This document shows, piece after piece, positions 18,834 to 29,409 of a DNA stretch of 64,000 bases (positions within the stretch are counted from its first letter, which is position 1; each line of letters opens with the position of its first letter). Made by a program: the position numbers and the translations under genes. Source of the DNA: Saksenaea vasiformis B4078 (taxonomy: Eukaryota; Mucoromycota; Mucoromycetes; Mucorales; Saksenaeaceae); contig JNDT01002235.1 of NCBI GenBank assembly GCA_000697055.1, positions 1-64,000 on the forward strand, written 5' to 3'. The notes below the pieces were generated by a model, which saw only the letters and a program-made list of their open reading frames with translations, searched no databases and was not told the DNA's origin.

Positions 18834-20399
18834 ATGTTATCTGCCCGTGCTCGCCTTTTCACCACATCCAGACGCGCTTTTGCGACGGCTGCCGCGCCCA
18901 AAGTCGTTCCCACTGATAAGAAATTCAAAGTAGTTGTTGTCGGTGCTGGTCCAGGTGGTCTGTCGGGTAAGGAAGAAATGGTGCAGTCAAAAGGGTAATT
19001 AAGCTGATTGTCTTTTGACTAGTGTCGTCGACGATCTCCAAGCTGTTGGGAAAGAATCAAGTTGCCGTTATCGATCCTGCCAACGTGCATTATGTAAATG
19101 GATTGTGGTGTCATCCAGGGAGTTTTACTTAAACGTGTGCATTAGTACCAACCTCTGTGGACTTATGTCGGTGGCGGTCTCAAAGACTTTAGCGAGTCTG
19201 TCAAGCCAATGGCCCAGGTGATTCCTGCCAACACAGACTGGATTCAGGACAAGGTGACGGAGTTCGATCCGGATAATAACTTGGTGAAATTGAGTGATGG
19301 CCGGGCTATCGGATATGATTACTTGGTTGTTGCTGCTGGTATCCAAATCAATTGGGATAAGATCAAAGGCTTGAAGGAGACGCTCGGAAAGAACGGCGTG
19401 ACGTCTAACTACTCGCCCGAAAGTGTTCAAAAGACATACAAGTTCTTGCAAGAATTTAAGGGTGGCAATGCCATCTTCACCTTCCCCAACTCACCTCTCA
19501 AGGTAAAAAAGAAAAAAAAAAAGAAAAATTCCACGGCATCCTTGTTTGATATTCACACGCGTCATCATCTAGTGTCCAGGTGCACCTACAAAGATGGTAT
19601 TTTTGGCTGAGGAGGCGTTCCGTCTCCAGGGTGTACGCGACAAGACCAATGTTATCTACAATACAAGCGCAGCCAAGATCTTTGGTGTGGATTATTATGG
19701 CAAGGTCATCCAGAAGATTGCTGATGAACGCCGTATCCAAGTGAACTTCCAACACGAGTTGATTGAAATTGATGCAGACAATCGCGAAGCAACCTTTAGA
19801 AACAATGCCAACAACGAATTGAAAAAGTTCAATTACGATTTCATGCACGTCGCTCCTCCACAAGGCCCTCCCGAGTTCATCCGCAAGTCCAAAATCGCTG
19901 ACGAAGCTGGCTGGGTTGATGTTGACAAGTTGACTTGCCGCCACAATAAATACAAGAATATCTTCGCTCTCGGTGATTGTGCATCCTTGCCGACATCGAA
20001 GACTGCGGCTGCTATTACGGGTGAGTCAGCAGCATTGAAACACAATTTGATCGCAGACCTGGAGGGCAAGACTGTGGAGCAGGCTGAGTATGACGGTTAT
20101 ACGAGCTGCCCCTTGATTCTCGGCCGTAAGGAATTGGTGTTGGCCGAATTTTCGGGTTATACCGGACAACCTTTGGAAACCTTCCCTGTCGACCAGCGAC
20201 AGGTCAGCAGCACCGCGCAATTCTTAAACAAGGAGGTAAGGAAAAATAGGATGCGTAGGCTAGGAATAAGCTCACGTCTTTTTTCTTTCTCATTTAGGTT
20301 ATTCCCGCACTCTACTGGAACGGTCTTTTGGCAGGTACATGGACCGGTCCTGGCAAGGTCAGAAACGCACTCAACATGTTCCGCTCCAAGAGTCAGTAA
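18834..20399 (+). CDS. Sulfide:quinone oxidoreductase, mitochondrial
   Basis: Flavoprotein that oxidises sulfide to sulfane sulfur and passes electrons to ubiquinone at the mitochondrial inner membrane. Five exons: 18834-18966, 19023-19093, 19146-19502, 19573-20235, 20298-20399, in phase, 441 residues. Residues 1-25 form an arginine/alanine-rich presequence. FAD-binding GAGPGG is at 37-42, then YYQPLWTYVGGG, the second FAD region YDYLVVAAGIQ, NSPLK|CPGAPTK (redox cysteine directly after intron 3), FALGDCASLPTSKTAAA, and YTSCPLI with the second candidate redox cysteine. The C-terminus YWNGLLAGTW...G matches the amphipathic membrane anchor of type II eukaryotic SQR (Hmt2-like). AATAAA at about 20477 is a likely poly(A) signal. 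Confidence 0.95.
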
Positions 20400-21718
20400 A
20401 TAGGCTGTTCCTTGCTTCCTGCATTACCAACTTAGTCCGTAAAAACTATTTTTCTAACACTACCTCTCATTCTACAATAAACGACGATTATCAATCTCTC
20501 GCGTCTCGCTGGGTTTCCCCAGCTTCATTAAACTACTGTACAATCGTAACAAAAAATGAAACTAGTTTAAAAGGGTGGACTGTCTCCTAGCGAAATATCT
20601 GATAGGTCCATGAAGATGGTGTGTGTATGTTTATCTAGCTCCTTCCCGATGTCCATCAGCATAAGGATCGCTGTTTTGTACTGTTTCTATAGATTGAGGC
20701 TTTTTTGCCATTCTATACTCGGAGATTGAACAGCAATGTCAGTAATCGGAAGTTACGCATCCAATAGCAAGTGCTTATCAGCTCTTTCTATTTTGTCGAA
20801 AACATCACTTACGGAAGTAAGCTTACTAAAGCTACCACGGTAGAATGGAACGCTAGCCTGGTCAGCTCGGTGTTCCGATAATTAGTTCCTTTTTGCTGAG
20901 CACGTGGCGTTCGTGCAGATGATCTATTCCGTAAGTGAAAGATATAGATCGGGCAGCAATGGAATATGTCAACAATAGTATGAGGGCTGGAGACAGGTAA
21001 TTATCCGTTATTTGACAGGAAATAGAATGGCATTATGTGTTCAACCGACGAAAAAAGGTTCATCCACTGGATCAGAATCGTCCCCCTTGGCGACTGACTA
21101 GGCGTTCTAGAAAAACAAAAAGCACAGCTCTAGAACCTGTACGTCGGGACGCATGCAGAGATTTAAAAAAAGATCAAATGATCTACAGCAGGTTTTTTCT
21201 CAAAAGGATAGTCTCCCAGTCTCTACACAACGTATGAGCATCTGAAAACAGATACATCCATTGGCTCCTGTGCTGTTCTTAACATCTAATTTACCTGGTG
21301 TTGTCCGCCTTACTAACGTTTTCAATGAATTCATTAAGGAACGGCGCAGCACTTGACTAGGGAGTATGCAAAAAGGCGAAACTGGCTTGTACCAACACAT
21401 CATTACACAGCTTAAAACACAGTAATAGGATCAAGGAATAGCCATGCAGTTTGCAATGGTCTCATCGATGTGGAAAAAAATATCTTCATTATTGCAGCTT
21501 ACACCTAAGACATAGAAACAAACAAGGGCATCAAAACAACATAAGACATGAGGCGAAAAGTCGCCATTAGGGGTAAAAGATTTTTTCACAAGGGCCTTGT
21601 TTTTTTGCTTTCTTTTTACATATACGCCTTTGTAGAATTAAGAGGAATCTGTTTCTCTTCATTTACTGCTGTTCACTACAGGAAAATTAGCTTGTTTGCA
21701 TGTCCATGATGGATCCAC
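20400..21718. other. Spacer between SQR and the PP2A B subunit
   Basis: I see the SQR 3' end and no gene. The only frames are short (for example 21037-21237) and without motifs. A small palindrome ACTTACGGAAGTAAG lies near 20810-20825. Confidence 0.45.
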
Positions 21719-23632
21719 TCACGTGAAAATAAACAGGTTGTTCGTTGCAGCAACCGCAATGGTATTTTCCTGTGGATGCCAAGACGCGTGTAAGATCTTC
21801 TTGTTGAAATCCATGCCATCTGAGTTTGTCATTCCGCCGTTCTTTCCAGGGCCTCTCGCCAAGCTCATCTTGTTCTTTGATGAACCCAGACGTTTGGCCT
21901 TGAATGCGCTCTTATCGGCTTGCAAAGCAATGTCGGTCTTGCCGTCACGGTCATACAGATGGAAAGTGTTGCTGTAGGAACCAGTCAAGACGGAACTATA
22001 GCGGGTGCAGGTAAGTAAAATGGATTGTAGTTTCCTGTTTCCCTTACCTGTCATCACCGCTGAATGTACATTCGAATTTATCGAAAATGCAGTCGTTTTC
22101 ATACAAATCGCATAGTTTGGTTCGAAGTTGATCATGAATGTTGATAGTTTTAATGGGCTTGTTGTCCATGTTGATATCCCAAATCTTCAACGTCAAATAA
22201 TCTCTCGAAAGGATGTATCGACCATCATGACTGAACTTCACATCTGAAACCGAAGAGATGATTTCGGAAAAGAAGGAGCGGTTTGCAGGGTCTTCGGGTT
22301 CCTCGAACACTAGGGGTATCCCAGAATAGGTTAATATAGTCTTTTATTGAATTGTGTCCACGTACCTTTCGCATGTTGGTCGCACAGGGCCGATTCTCTC
22401 ATGTCGCTAAGTTTAATTGTTCCCTTGCTGGAACTGTACATGAACATGTTGCAATGATAGGGATGGAATTCAGCAGCAGTAATGACCTCAGTCAATTCTT
22501 CCATATTGACGGGCTTGATATCAACAATGTCTATTACACATTTCGAGGTGAGGAATACCAGAGACCATAGAGCTGATTACTTACTGAAACTCTGATCGGA
22601 AATATCCAAGTTCCACAAGTTAATCCGTAAATCATCCGCGGACAGATAAGTTTCACTATCCGAGTTGATGGATATAGAGTTGATGTGATACGCATGGGCT
22701 GAATTGTGAAACTCAGTTATTCGCGTTCATACAAGTAATAATAATAATATAATAATAAAAACATACCATTTGCGTAGACCTTTCGAGGGACAGCGGCAAT
22801 GATGGTGTCATGATGTGCCAATTTTGGTACACGAAGAGCACTTGTGGCTCGTTGAGGACCATCACCCAGATTGTTTTCTGCAACGACCTTTAACGACTTT
22901 TCAAATACCTTCCACAATTTGATTGTCTTGTCTGTTAAATATCGTTTCTGTCAGCGATATGCCAACGAATGGAAGTAGGTACCATTTGTAGAAAGTAAAA
23001 AGTGTGCGGAATTTTGTCGCTTGCACCACTTGATCTTGTTGATTTTCTCTTCAATTTCCAAACTCTTCAAGTAATCGAATTCTGCTTCATGTGACTGAAA
23101 CTCGGTGTGGAACTTGTATTCGCAACCCTTTTTCTAAGTTATCCATTAAAAGAAAAAGAATAGGCTTAGATTAAGTTTTTCTGTCATTTTGCTTTCAGAC
23201 TTACGCTTTCATTACGTTCGAATAGGACAACGCGTCCACCTTTGTCACCTGTTGCTAGATAGTCACCTGTTTGATCAAACTCGACAGCCGAGATAATATC
23301 AGCTAAAATAGGATAATAGTTAGAATAACATCATCATTTTTGTTTTGTTTTGTTTTTTTCTTTTTGGTGTTTTCTCTCTCTCTTAAGGAAAAGACTTGTG
23401 TTGGTAGATTAACAGAAGGTTTGATATATAGAACACTATGTGTTCATCCACAACATGTTGGAATGATTGTTACATGTGTCCCTTGGTAACTCCCAAAACC
23501 CCCGGACCAAAGAAGAAAAAAACGAAAGAAAAAATTCCAAACCGGATGAGATTGATTACCTTCAGTGACATCGTCTGAATCGCCTTTGTCGCCAAAGCAT
23601 TGAGCAAATTTCCAATTGTGTTCTTCCGTCAT
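21719..23632 (-). CDS. PP2A regulatory subunit B (B55/PR55, Cdc55-like)
   Basis: WD40 propeller that targets protein phosphatase 2A to substrates. In fungi it acts in mitotic exit and cytokinesis. Eight exons: 23560-23632, 23205-23302, 22983-23133, 22767-22931, 22585-22698, 22366-22530, 22048-22309, 21719-21995, coding 434 residues, the normal size. Diagnostic stretches: [160 protein letters not shown] and [19 protein letters not shown] at the end. All introns are short GT-AG. The 22048/21995 junction uses CTATAG as acceptor and gives GDD-SSVLTG. Confidence 0.96.
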
Positions 23633-24353
23633 TTATTCAGATTCAAATCTTTTTAGTTGTTTGCGTTTCCTTTTCGGTTAGGAAAAGAAGGGAAATTGAT
23701 AAAACGTGCCAGTACGCTGGTAGCGGGCCTTGAGACTACTTTCGTGCGGACATTCAATTTCCCATGAAAGGATGACAACAGAATCAAAGGGGATTTCCTT
23801 CGCAGTCCTCTTGGACAGTCAGCTCACATGGTCTTCTTGGGTCCTTAAACGGACATAGTTGAACAGTGACATGCATGATCACTTTGAAAAGGTTTCCTAG
23901 CATGCACTCGACGAATTAAATGTATACGTCATTTGGTCGATCGGTGATAATGGAGACTCCTTGACAGATAGCCGTCAATGGGGTACACGTAAGCTTAATA
24001 GCAAGATAAAGCACCGAAGTTATGGTCTCAGTACTGCATCTCCTATTTTGTACTCTTTGCTGGGCATTCTGCACCGTTTTGATGTTGTTACTCTGTCGGT
24101 TGTGTGCCATGCCCGTTAACAGGGCCTCTGCTTCTAATATCATCCATAGATTTGGAAACATGTGATTGCCTTTTTGATAATGTTGAATGTCTCTCTGATC
24201 CACATAAACTACTACCACTACACTACTGAAAGGTCTTTACACCTGACCAGATTCCGCAAATTGAAATTTGCTACCAGCGCATGAAATTACCATGTCCAAT
24301 GGAACAAATGATACCTAATAGATAAAAAAGGAGCCTAGAGACATGAAGTATTA
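23633..24353. other. Spacer upstream of the PP2A B gene
   Basis: No gene seen. A minus-strand frame (23916-24218) has no recognisable domain. The first part should hold the promoter of the B55 gene; I see no clear TATA box. Confidence 0.4.
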
Positions 24354-25046
24354 CAGTGCAACCTCTCTAATTTCAAAACCCAGTTTTTTCAAGAAATTTC
24401 GGGTGGACCGCCAGAAGACATAGTGTAGGTTTCCAAATCTTCTGTAATATCAAGTTCAAGCCTGAAAAAGGGGTTGAATCTTTTATCACGGGGAGGTTTA
24501 GTGCCCAAAGGTTTGCTAATCGCATTGATCCTTTGCAAAATATGATGTAATATCTCCTCATCAAGAAAATTTATCATTGTGTCAATGCGAAACAATTGAT
24601 CTTTAAGTGAAATGCAGCGTTTCTCTTCCGAGGTTTTGGGGTATGTCATCATTCACGATCTCTTCGTCTTCGTATCCGTGAATACATCTTATTCAGTTCT
24701 TGGATCAACAGTATCCTCTTTTTCTCGGCAGCCACTTTCGAAATCGGATATCATCGTTGTGGTCCACAGTAACCTGAAGGTGACAATTCATGCTTGTTAC
24801 AAGTTCATCCAGCACTGAGGTTGCTTCATCTCTGTGAACAACTGTACCCATGAGACCTGTCTTGCGCCAGCAATTTTGGAAGGTATTAGGATCGCGTTTT
24901 AGTGTGTCAAACGAGAGCTTTATCCATCACGTAGCTCAATTCATACTCAGAAGGCTTTATGACACACACCCTCTATAATATCAAAACCCGGAATTTTCAA
25001 GCATTTTGCAAGGAACGGAGGGCTTGAAACTATAGAGAGCGCACTA
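24354..25046 (-). mobile_element. Degenerate pogo/Tigger-type DNA transposon (about 690 bp)
   Basis: Left end CAGTGCAACCTCTCTAATTTC (24354 on) and right end GTTTC-type inverted end ...CTATAGAGAGCGCACTA (to 25046) are imperfect inverted repeats, flanked by TA on both sides, the pogo target. A further copy of the end motif (TCTATAATATCAAAACCC, 24970-24989) forms a local hairpin with 25020-25039. Inside, the minus strand reads TFQNCWRKTGL at about 24853-24887, the hallmark of the CENP-B/pogo DDE_1 transposase C-terminal part. A second frame, ending at 24373, runs almost to the left end. Frame breaks and the missing N-terminal two thirds make it a relic. Confidence 0.68.
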
Positions 25047-25084
25047 TATATGCAAAGAAATTTTATTTAAAATTTGGTGCGATT

Positions 25085-25489
25085 TCAATAACGTGCGTTG
25101 CTCCATGAGCCCTCACCATCCTTTCGCAACACACGGGCGCTGCCGTCACTGCCGATGCCTAGGAAGCTGGACTTGTCGGACCAGATCACCTTATCCCACT
25201 GCTGCTTGGTCGAATCAATATGCTTCATCACCAGCTGTAGTCGTCTTTGCTTATCTGAGTTATTCGGCTCCGGTCTACAGGTAGCATAGTGCCAAAGGAG
25301 ATCAAGTTCATGCGCTGCTGTAGCAAATGTGCTCGACGCCAATTTCATACATGAGTCGGAGAAGACCGCGCGATGAGACTTGCTCAATGCATGGAATCTG
25401 TTTGTATTACGGATACTGTGGACCACTTGAGCAATATCCGAAAAAAAAAAAAGCCTGCCAAGGCTCTTATATATAAGGGTAAATTGCAT
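25085..25489 (-). pseudogene. Tc1/mariner transposase fragment
   Basis: The 134-codon minus-strand frame contains RRLQLVMKHIDSTKQQWDKVIWSDKSSF, matching the Tc1 block that ends in W-S-D-E-S-x-F around the second catalytic aspartate. The glutamate after D is K here. The preceding part (HALSKSHRAVF) is weakly Tc1-like. The frame stops soon after GSDG, so the third catalytic residue is missing. It sits only about 40 bp from the pogo-type element, so the two form a small transposon graveyard. Confidence 0.65.
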
Positions 25490-26337
25490 TCAACTGTTTA
25501 CTACTTCTTTCTTATCTATATAATATCTTAGCGGCACGCACTAAAGAACGCCTGAGTGATGTCTGCGGCCCTGAGGAAGGAGCGACGCCTAAAGAAAAGC
25601 AAAAGTTCGGTGTATAAGCGTTCACCATCATATGACGACCATGATCAATTAAGCACACATTGAACGCGTGGGACCTGGTTCCCCCGCCATCGTGGAAGGC
25701 TCATTGCCATTCCGCCCGATATACTTTGAACATAAAAGTCGACTTTTTATGTTTATTACCGTCCACTAAAATCCCTAAAAATTGTGCTGAATTTCACATA
25801 GTACCAGTGCTTGAATAAATAAGTTTCAAAACGATCAATGTCATATTTGCTGTTCACGCTCAAGAGGCTTTTCAGACTTGCAAAGCTGTCTTAAATTTAC
25901 ATGCATCGCGACTTGGAATCATCTGCTGTGGCGATCGAACTCATCGCCAAGTGTAGCATCATTTCCTGCCAACCAGCAACTAAATTTCTTTTGGCATAGA
26001 GACGCAAATTTTTACTTTGCGTGTCATTCCTCGGTTGACTACGGGCGTTACCAAAAAAGATGCACCGAATTACCAAACTTCTGTCGCCACTTCGTCAACC
26101 ATGGGAGCCTTTCGCTGCCTGAGACATCAGCCACATTGCAATGATGTCACTTGTTTATTCGGGTAATTTGAATCCCCGACAATATCCAGCGGTGGGGCGT
26201 CTGAACAATGTCTGAGCCCAAAAAGAAAAATTTGAAGGTTTGCGCCGCTGCTAGAGAAAGCCAAAGAGGGAGAGAGAGAAAGGGCAGGAACGATCGCGCA
26301 TACTCCTCTCATCTTGTCGAAATAATACTGCCATTTC
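25490..26337. other. Spacer upstream of the PPR gene
   Basis: No gene seen; one plus-strand frame of 88 codons (25878-26144) has no motif. The last 200 bp include a GA-rich tract (26265-26285) upstream of the PPR start. Confidence 0.4.
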
Positions 26338-28431
26338 ATGTCTATTACTGGAGGAAATAATTTATGCCGCTCAGTGTGGAAACGAAGCACGTTCTGGCAA
26401 CATATCAATCTACTCGCGGTATCGACCAAGACATCGGCACCATGCCGCGCCATGTCAGGGCCACTTTGTCATGACAGGAACACTTTCGCTCATGTGAAAA
26501 AGCAGCCGAGAAAGGCACCATTGCACAGCGCAGCGCTTTCGCAACTTCATCCAACACCTGCTGACACGTCAAAACAGACAATTGACATGGTGGAGCAGAT
26601 CGTATGGGAACATTGCAAGGCAAATCGGATCGGTCAGGCTCATCAGGTTGTAGATAATTTCTATAAATCCGGAAAAACGCCGAGCGTGCATATGTACAAT
26701 AGCCTAGTCAAGGCATACGCGAAAAATTTCGGCAGTGTGCAGCGGCAGCGCGCGATCCATAGTTTGTTGAAGGAGATGGTGGCACGGGGGGTCCAACCGA
26801 CGGGCGTGACCTACATGCAGTTAATGATGGGACAGGCGTTGCATGATACAGGAACACCGCAAGCAATGCGGAACATGCAGTCATGGTTCGACAAGTGGAT
26901 GGCGTTTGAGGCAGAGAGGAAATATCGACGGACAGGACACAAGCTAAAAAAGCTTTTCAAGATGATGGCTAGTGTTGGCCATCGAGCCATCCACCCTATG
27001 TTTATGACAGCGTACAAAGCGGGCGTCCATTTCGATCCTGAAACGTGGAATGAAGCGATTGTAGGATGCACATACAGCGGATGCATGGATGCAGCAGAGC
27101 AACTGTTTGAACATTTCCGTATGCGACATGCAACAAACGATGGACCTAAGGTTGAGACATACTATACAATGATCCGCGGACATCTTTGTCAGTACCGATC
27201 GACAAATACCAGAATTGCCCAGGCCAACGTCGATGCAGCGATTCGCGTTTTTCGGTCCATGTTGCGGGATGGTGTACAGGCGGACCAAAAAGTATACGAA
27301 TGTTTTGCGAAAGCCTATGCATCGGATGCAGTGGCTCTAGCGGATGATGATGGGATGCGATTTGAAATGCTCCGACAGTTATGGCAGGCCATAATTAAAA
27401 CGAGTCAAGACGACCATTTCATCGATTCAACGGCTGTCGCATCGCTTCTCGCCTATTATCTTAAACATAGTGCTCTATTCGAAGCAGAGCAGACGTACTG
27501 GGATTTACGACATTACGGACACGAGTTGGACCGACCGATCTTGGGGGAGATACATAAGACGATTATTGCGTTTTCTAAACAGCGTCATCTGATCTCGGCA
27601 ATGTCTCTGTTTTACGATTTGTTATCACATGGTCATCAACCCAGCACAAGTGTTATTTTCTCGATTATCCGAGCTTGCAGAGAGCGGCAGGATTTGGAAA
27701 CGGCCAAGCAAATGTTGGAAATGATCCGAGAAGTGCAAACGGAGGAGCCGAGGATACGAATACGAGGCGTGTGGCATGCTATTCTTCTGCGGGAGTACTG
27801 CCGGGTAGGCGATATCCAGAATGCAGAAACGCAGTACGCATTAGTTCTCGAGACTGGCGACATCTCCGAGGTTTCATTGGACCACGCAAGAGATGCTCTG
27901 ATTGAAGCCTATTCTAAACTTGGCGACATTAAGAAAGCAGAAGAAGTATGGGGAAGCAAAGCCGGATTCACCATGCGTGGTCTGAACAGTATGGTTGAAT
28001 GTTACGCCACTGCAAATCTGTGGGACAGGGTTGATTCAGTCCTAGCGCATCCTCTTGCACAGCCAAATCCGAGAACGCATAGCATCATTATTCAAGCTAA
28101 ACTACAGCAAGGAGACTTAAATGGCGCGGAATCTCATCTTATGGACAGTATCACAAGGATCAAAATCGAAGCGATGATTAGCCCCACACAAGCCGTGCTA
28201 AGATCTTACTCACTAGAAGGCAATGTGGACGCTAGTGAAAAATGGTTTCACCAGCTTGAACAAGCTAATTTAGCCACTGGCAAAAGTTATGAATCCTTAC
28301 TACTATGCTATGCAAAAGCAGGGAAGATGGAGAAAATGGAACAGATCCGCAAAAAAATGGAGAGTCTTGGTTTCGATATAGAAGATGGCGTAAATAACGT
28401 TATACGAGAACGGTGTACATACAAACAATAG
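26338..28431 (+). CDS. Pentatricopeptide repeat (PPR) protein, probably mitochondrial
   Basis: Single exon, 697 residues. PPR arrays bind organelle RNA and control its processing, stability or translation. The first about 80 residues are rich in R, K, S, H and poor in acids, as in mitochondrial presequences. Repeats of about 35 residues begin near residue 85: PSVHMYNSLVKAYAK, GVQPTGVTYMQLM, FDPETWNEAIVGCTYSGCMDAA, KVETYYTMIRGHL, DGVQADQKVYECFAKAY, then a helical spacer and further units (TSVIFSIIRACRERQDLETA, AWHAILL-type, MRGLNSMVECYATANLWDRV, KSYESLLLCYAKAGKMEKM). The RNA target cannot be told from sequence. It lacks a catalytic domain (no DYW, no SMR, no polymerase). A start further downstream is possible, but the frame is open only from this ATG. 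Confidence 0.9.
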   Translation: MSITGGNNLCRSVWKRSTFWQHINLLAVSTKTSAPCRAMSGPLCHDRNTFAHVKKQPRKAPLHSAALSQLHPTPADTSKQTIDMVEQIVWEHCKANRIGQAHQVVDNFYKSGKTPSVHMYNSLVKAYAKNFGSVQRQRAIHSLLKEMVARGVQPTGVTYMQLMMGQALHDTGTPQAMRNMQSWFDKWMAFEAERKYRRTGHKLKKLFKMMASVGHRAIHPMFMTAYKAGVHFDPETWNEAIVGCTYSGCMDAAEQLFEHFRMRHATNDGPKVETYYTMIRGHLCQYRSTNTRIAQANVDAAIRVFRSMLRDGVQADQKVYECFAKAYASDAVALADDDGMRFEMLRQLWQAIIKTSQDDHFIDSTAVASLLAYYLKHSALFEAEQTYWDLRHYGHELDRPILGEIHKTIIAFSKQRHLISAMSLFYDLLSHGHQPSTSVIFSIIRACRERQDLETAKQMLEMIREVQTEEPRIRIRGVWHAILLREYCRVGDIQNAETQYALVLETGDISEVSLDHARDALIEAYSKLGDIKKAEEVWGSKAGFTMRGLNSMVECYATANLWDRVDSVLAHPLAQPNPRTHSIIIQAKLQQGDLNGAESHLMDSITRIKIEAMISPTQAVLRSYSLEGNVDASEKWFHQLEQANLATGKSYESLLLCYAKAGKMEKMEQIRKKMESLGFDIEDGVNNVIRERCTYKQ

Positions 28432-29409
28432 AAGAAGGACTATACCCTGTAATAAAGCTAACTTTAAGTGGGCCAGTTTCCAACGCGGACGTGTCGTGCA
28501 TCGTTGTGCATTAACCCGTTTTTTCCAATGGTATTGCATTTGTTCTAGTTTGCCTGAAATTGAGCCAGAACAAAGAAACATCTAGAGAGAGAAAAAAGAA
28601 AAAACTTATTAGCCTTCAGCTGACACGTTATGTGTCACAACACACTTATATGAACGTTTTCATTTTGTTTTGTTTTACTTTTCTTCTTTAGTTAACGGAT
28701 GCATGATTTAACATCGACTACATCATGTTAGACGGCTACTCAAACTATACAGTTACACATCCGATATTCGTGTTGCGTCGGGTAGAACAGATTAAGGGAT
28801 GACAGAAAGCAGAAATGTTTTCGTGAAGAAGAAAAAAGTAATAGGGATGTCATAAGCCTCAAACACAAAGGGTTATATACCATTTTGGGAGAAAGGAAAA
28901 AGGACAAGTTGTCATGGCAAAAAGAAGAAAAAAATTTTTCCTTAGAGACCTTGTTCAAAACGGACAGGTTACTGATTTGTGTCCAGATGTTTCTATTTCG
29001 GGTCATTACTTTTTTCTTGACTTCTCCTCGTGTTTCTGTAATCGTAATTCGGCGAGAATGATAAACATGTCTTAGGCTTAAAAAAGGTTTTCCACGCGAG
29101 TCTTTACCAACACAATATACAACACGGGTCAATGGAATAAAGCTTCACACTAAACTGTAAATGGGCCGAGGGAAATATACAAACCCAGCTGCAAAAAAGG
29201 TAATTTCTGACCACCAGTTGCCGTTTGCCCATTTTCATCACTTTCAAAAAAAATGCCTCAATCATCCGAGTCAACGCAGAGTTCGATTTGTCCTGAAATT
29301 GAAAGTCCGCCACAGAAGTTGGGAAGCAGTCATCGTTCGCTTTTTTTTTTTCAATACTTCTCTTATTTCTTCTTTCTTCTGTCAGTTTTTCTTTTTATTT
29401 TCACTTCCG
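28432..29409. other. Spacer between PPR and the first TRK gene
   Basis: No gene seen. The last 250 bp are pyrimidine-rich and include an 83-codon in-frame extension upstream of the TRK start; I treat that as untranslated leader because the second TRK gene lacks it. The leader segment TTTCTTCTTTCTTCT just before the ATG recurs in the second gene. Confidence 0.5.

Noticed and set aside
29161..29409. 83-residue N-terminal extension of TRK copy 1
   Set aside because: The tandem copy starts at the residue equivalent to 29410 and lacks the extension; the stretch is poly-pyrimidine leader.
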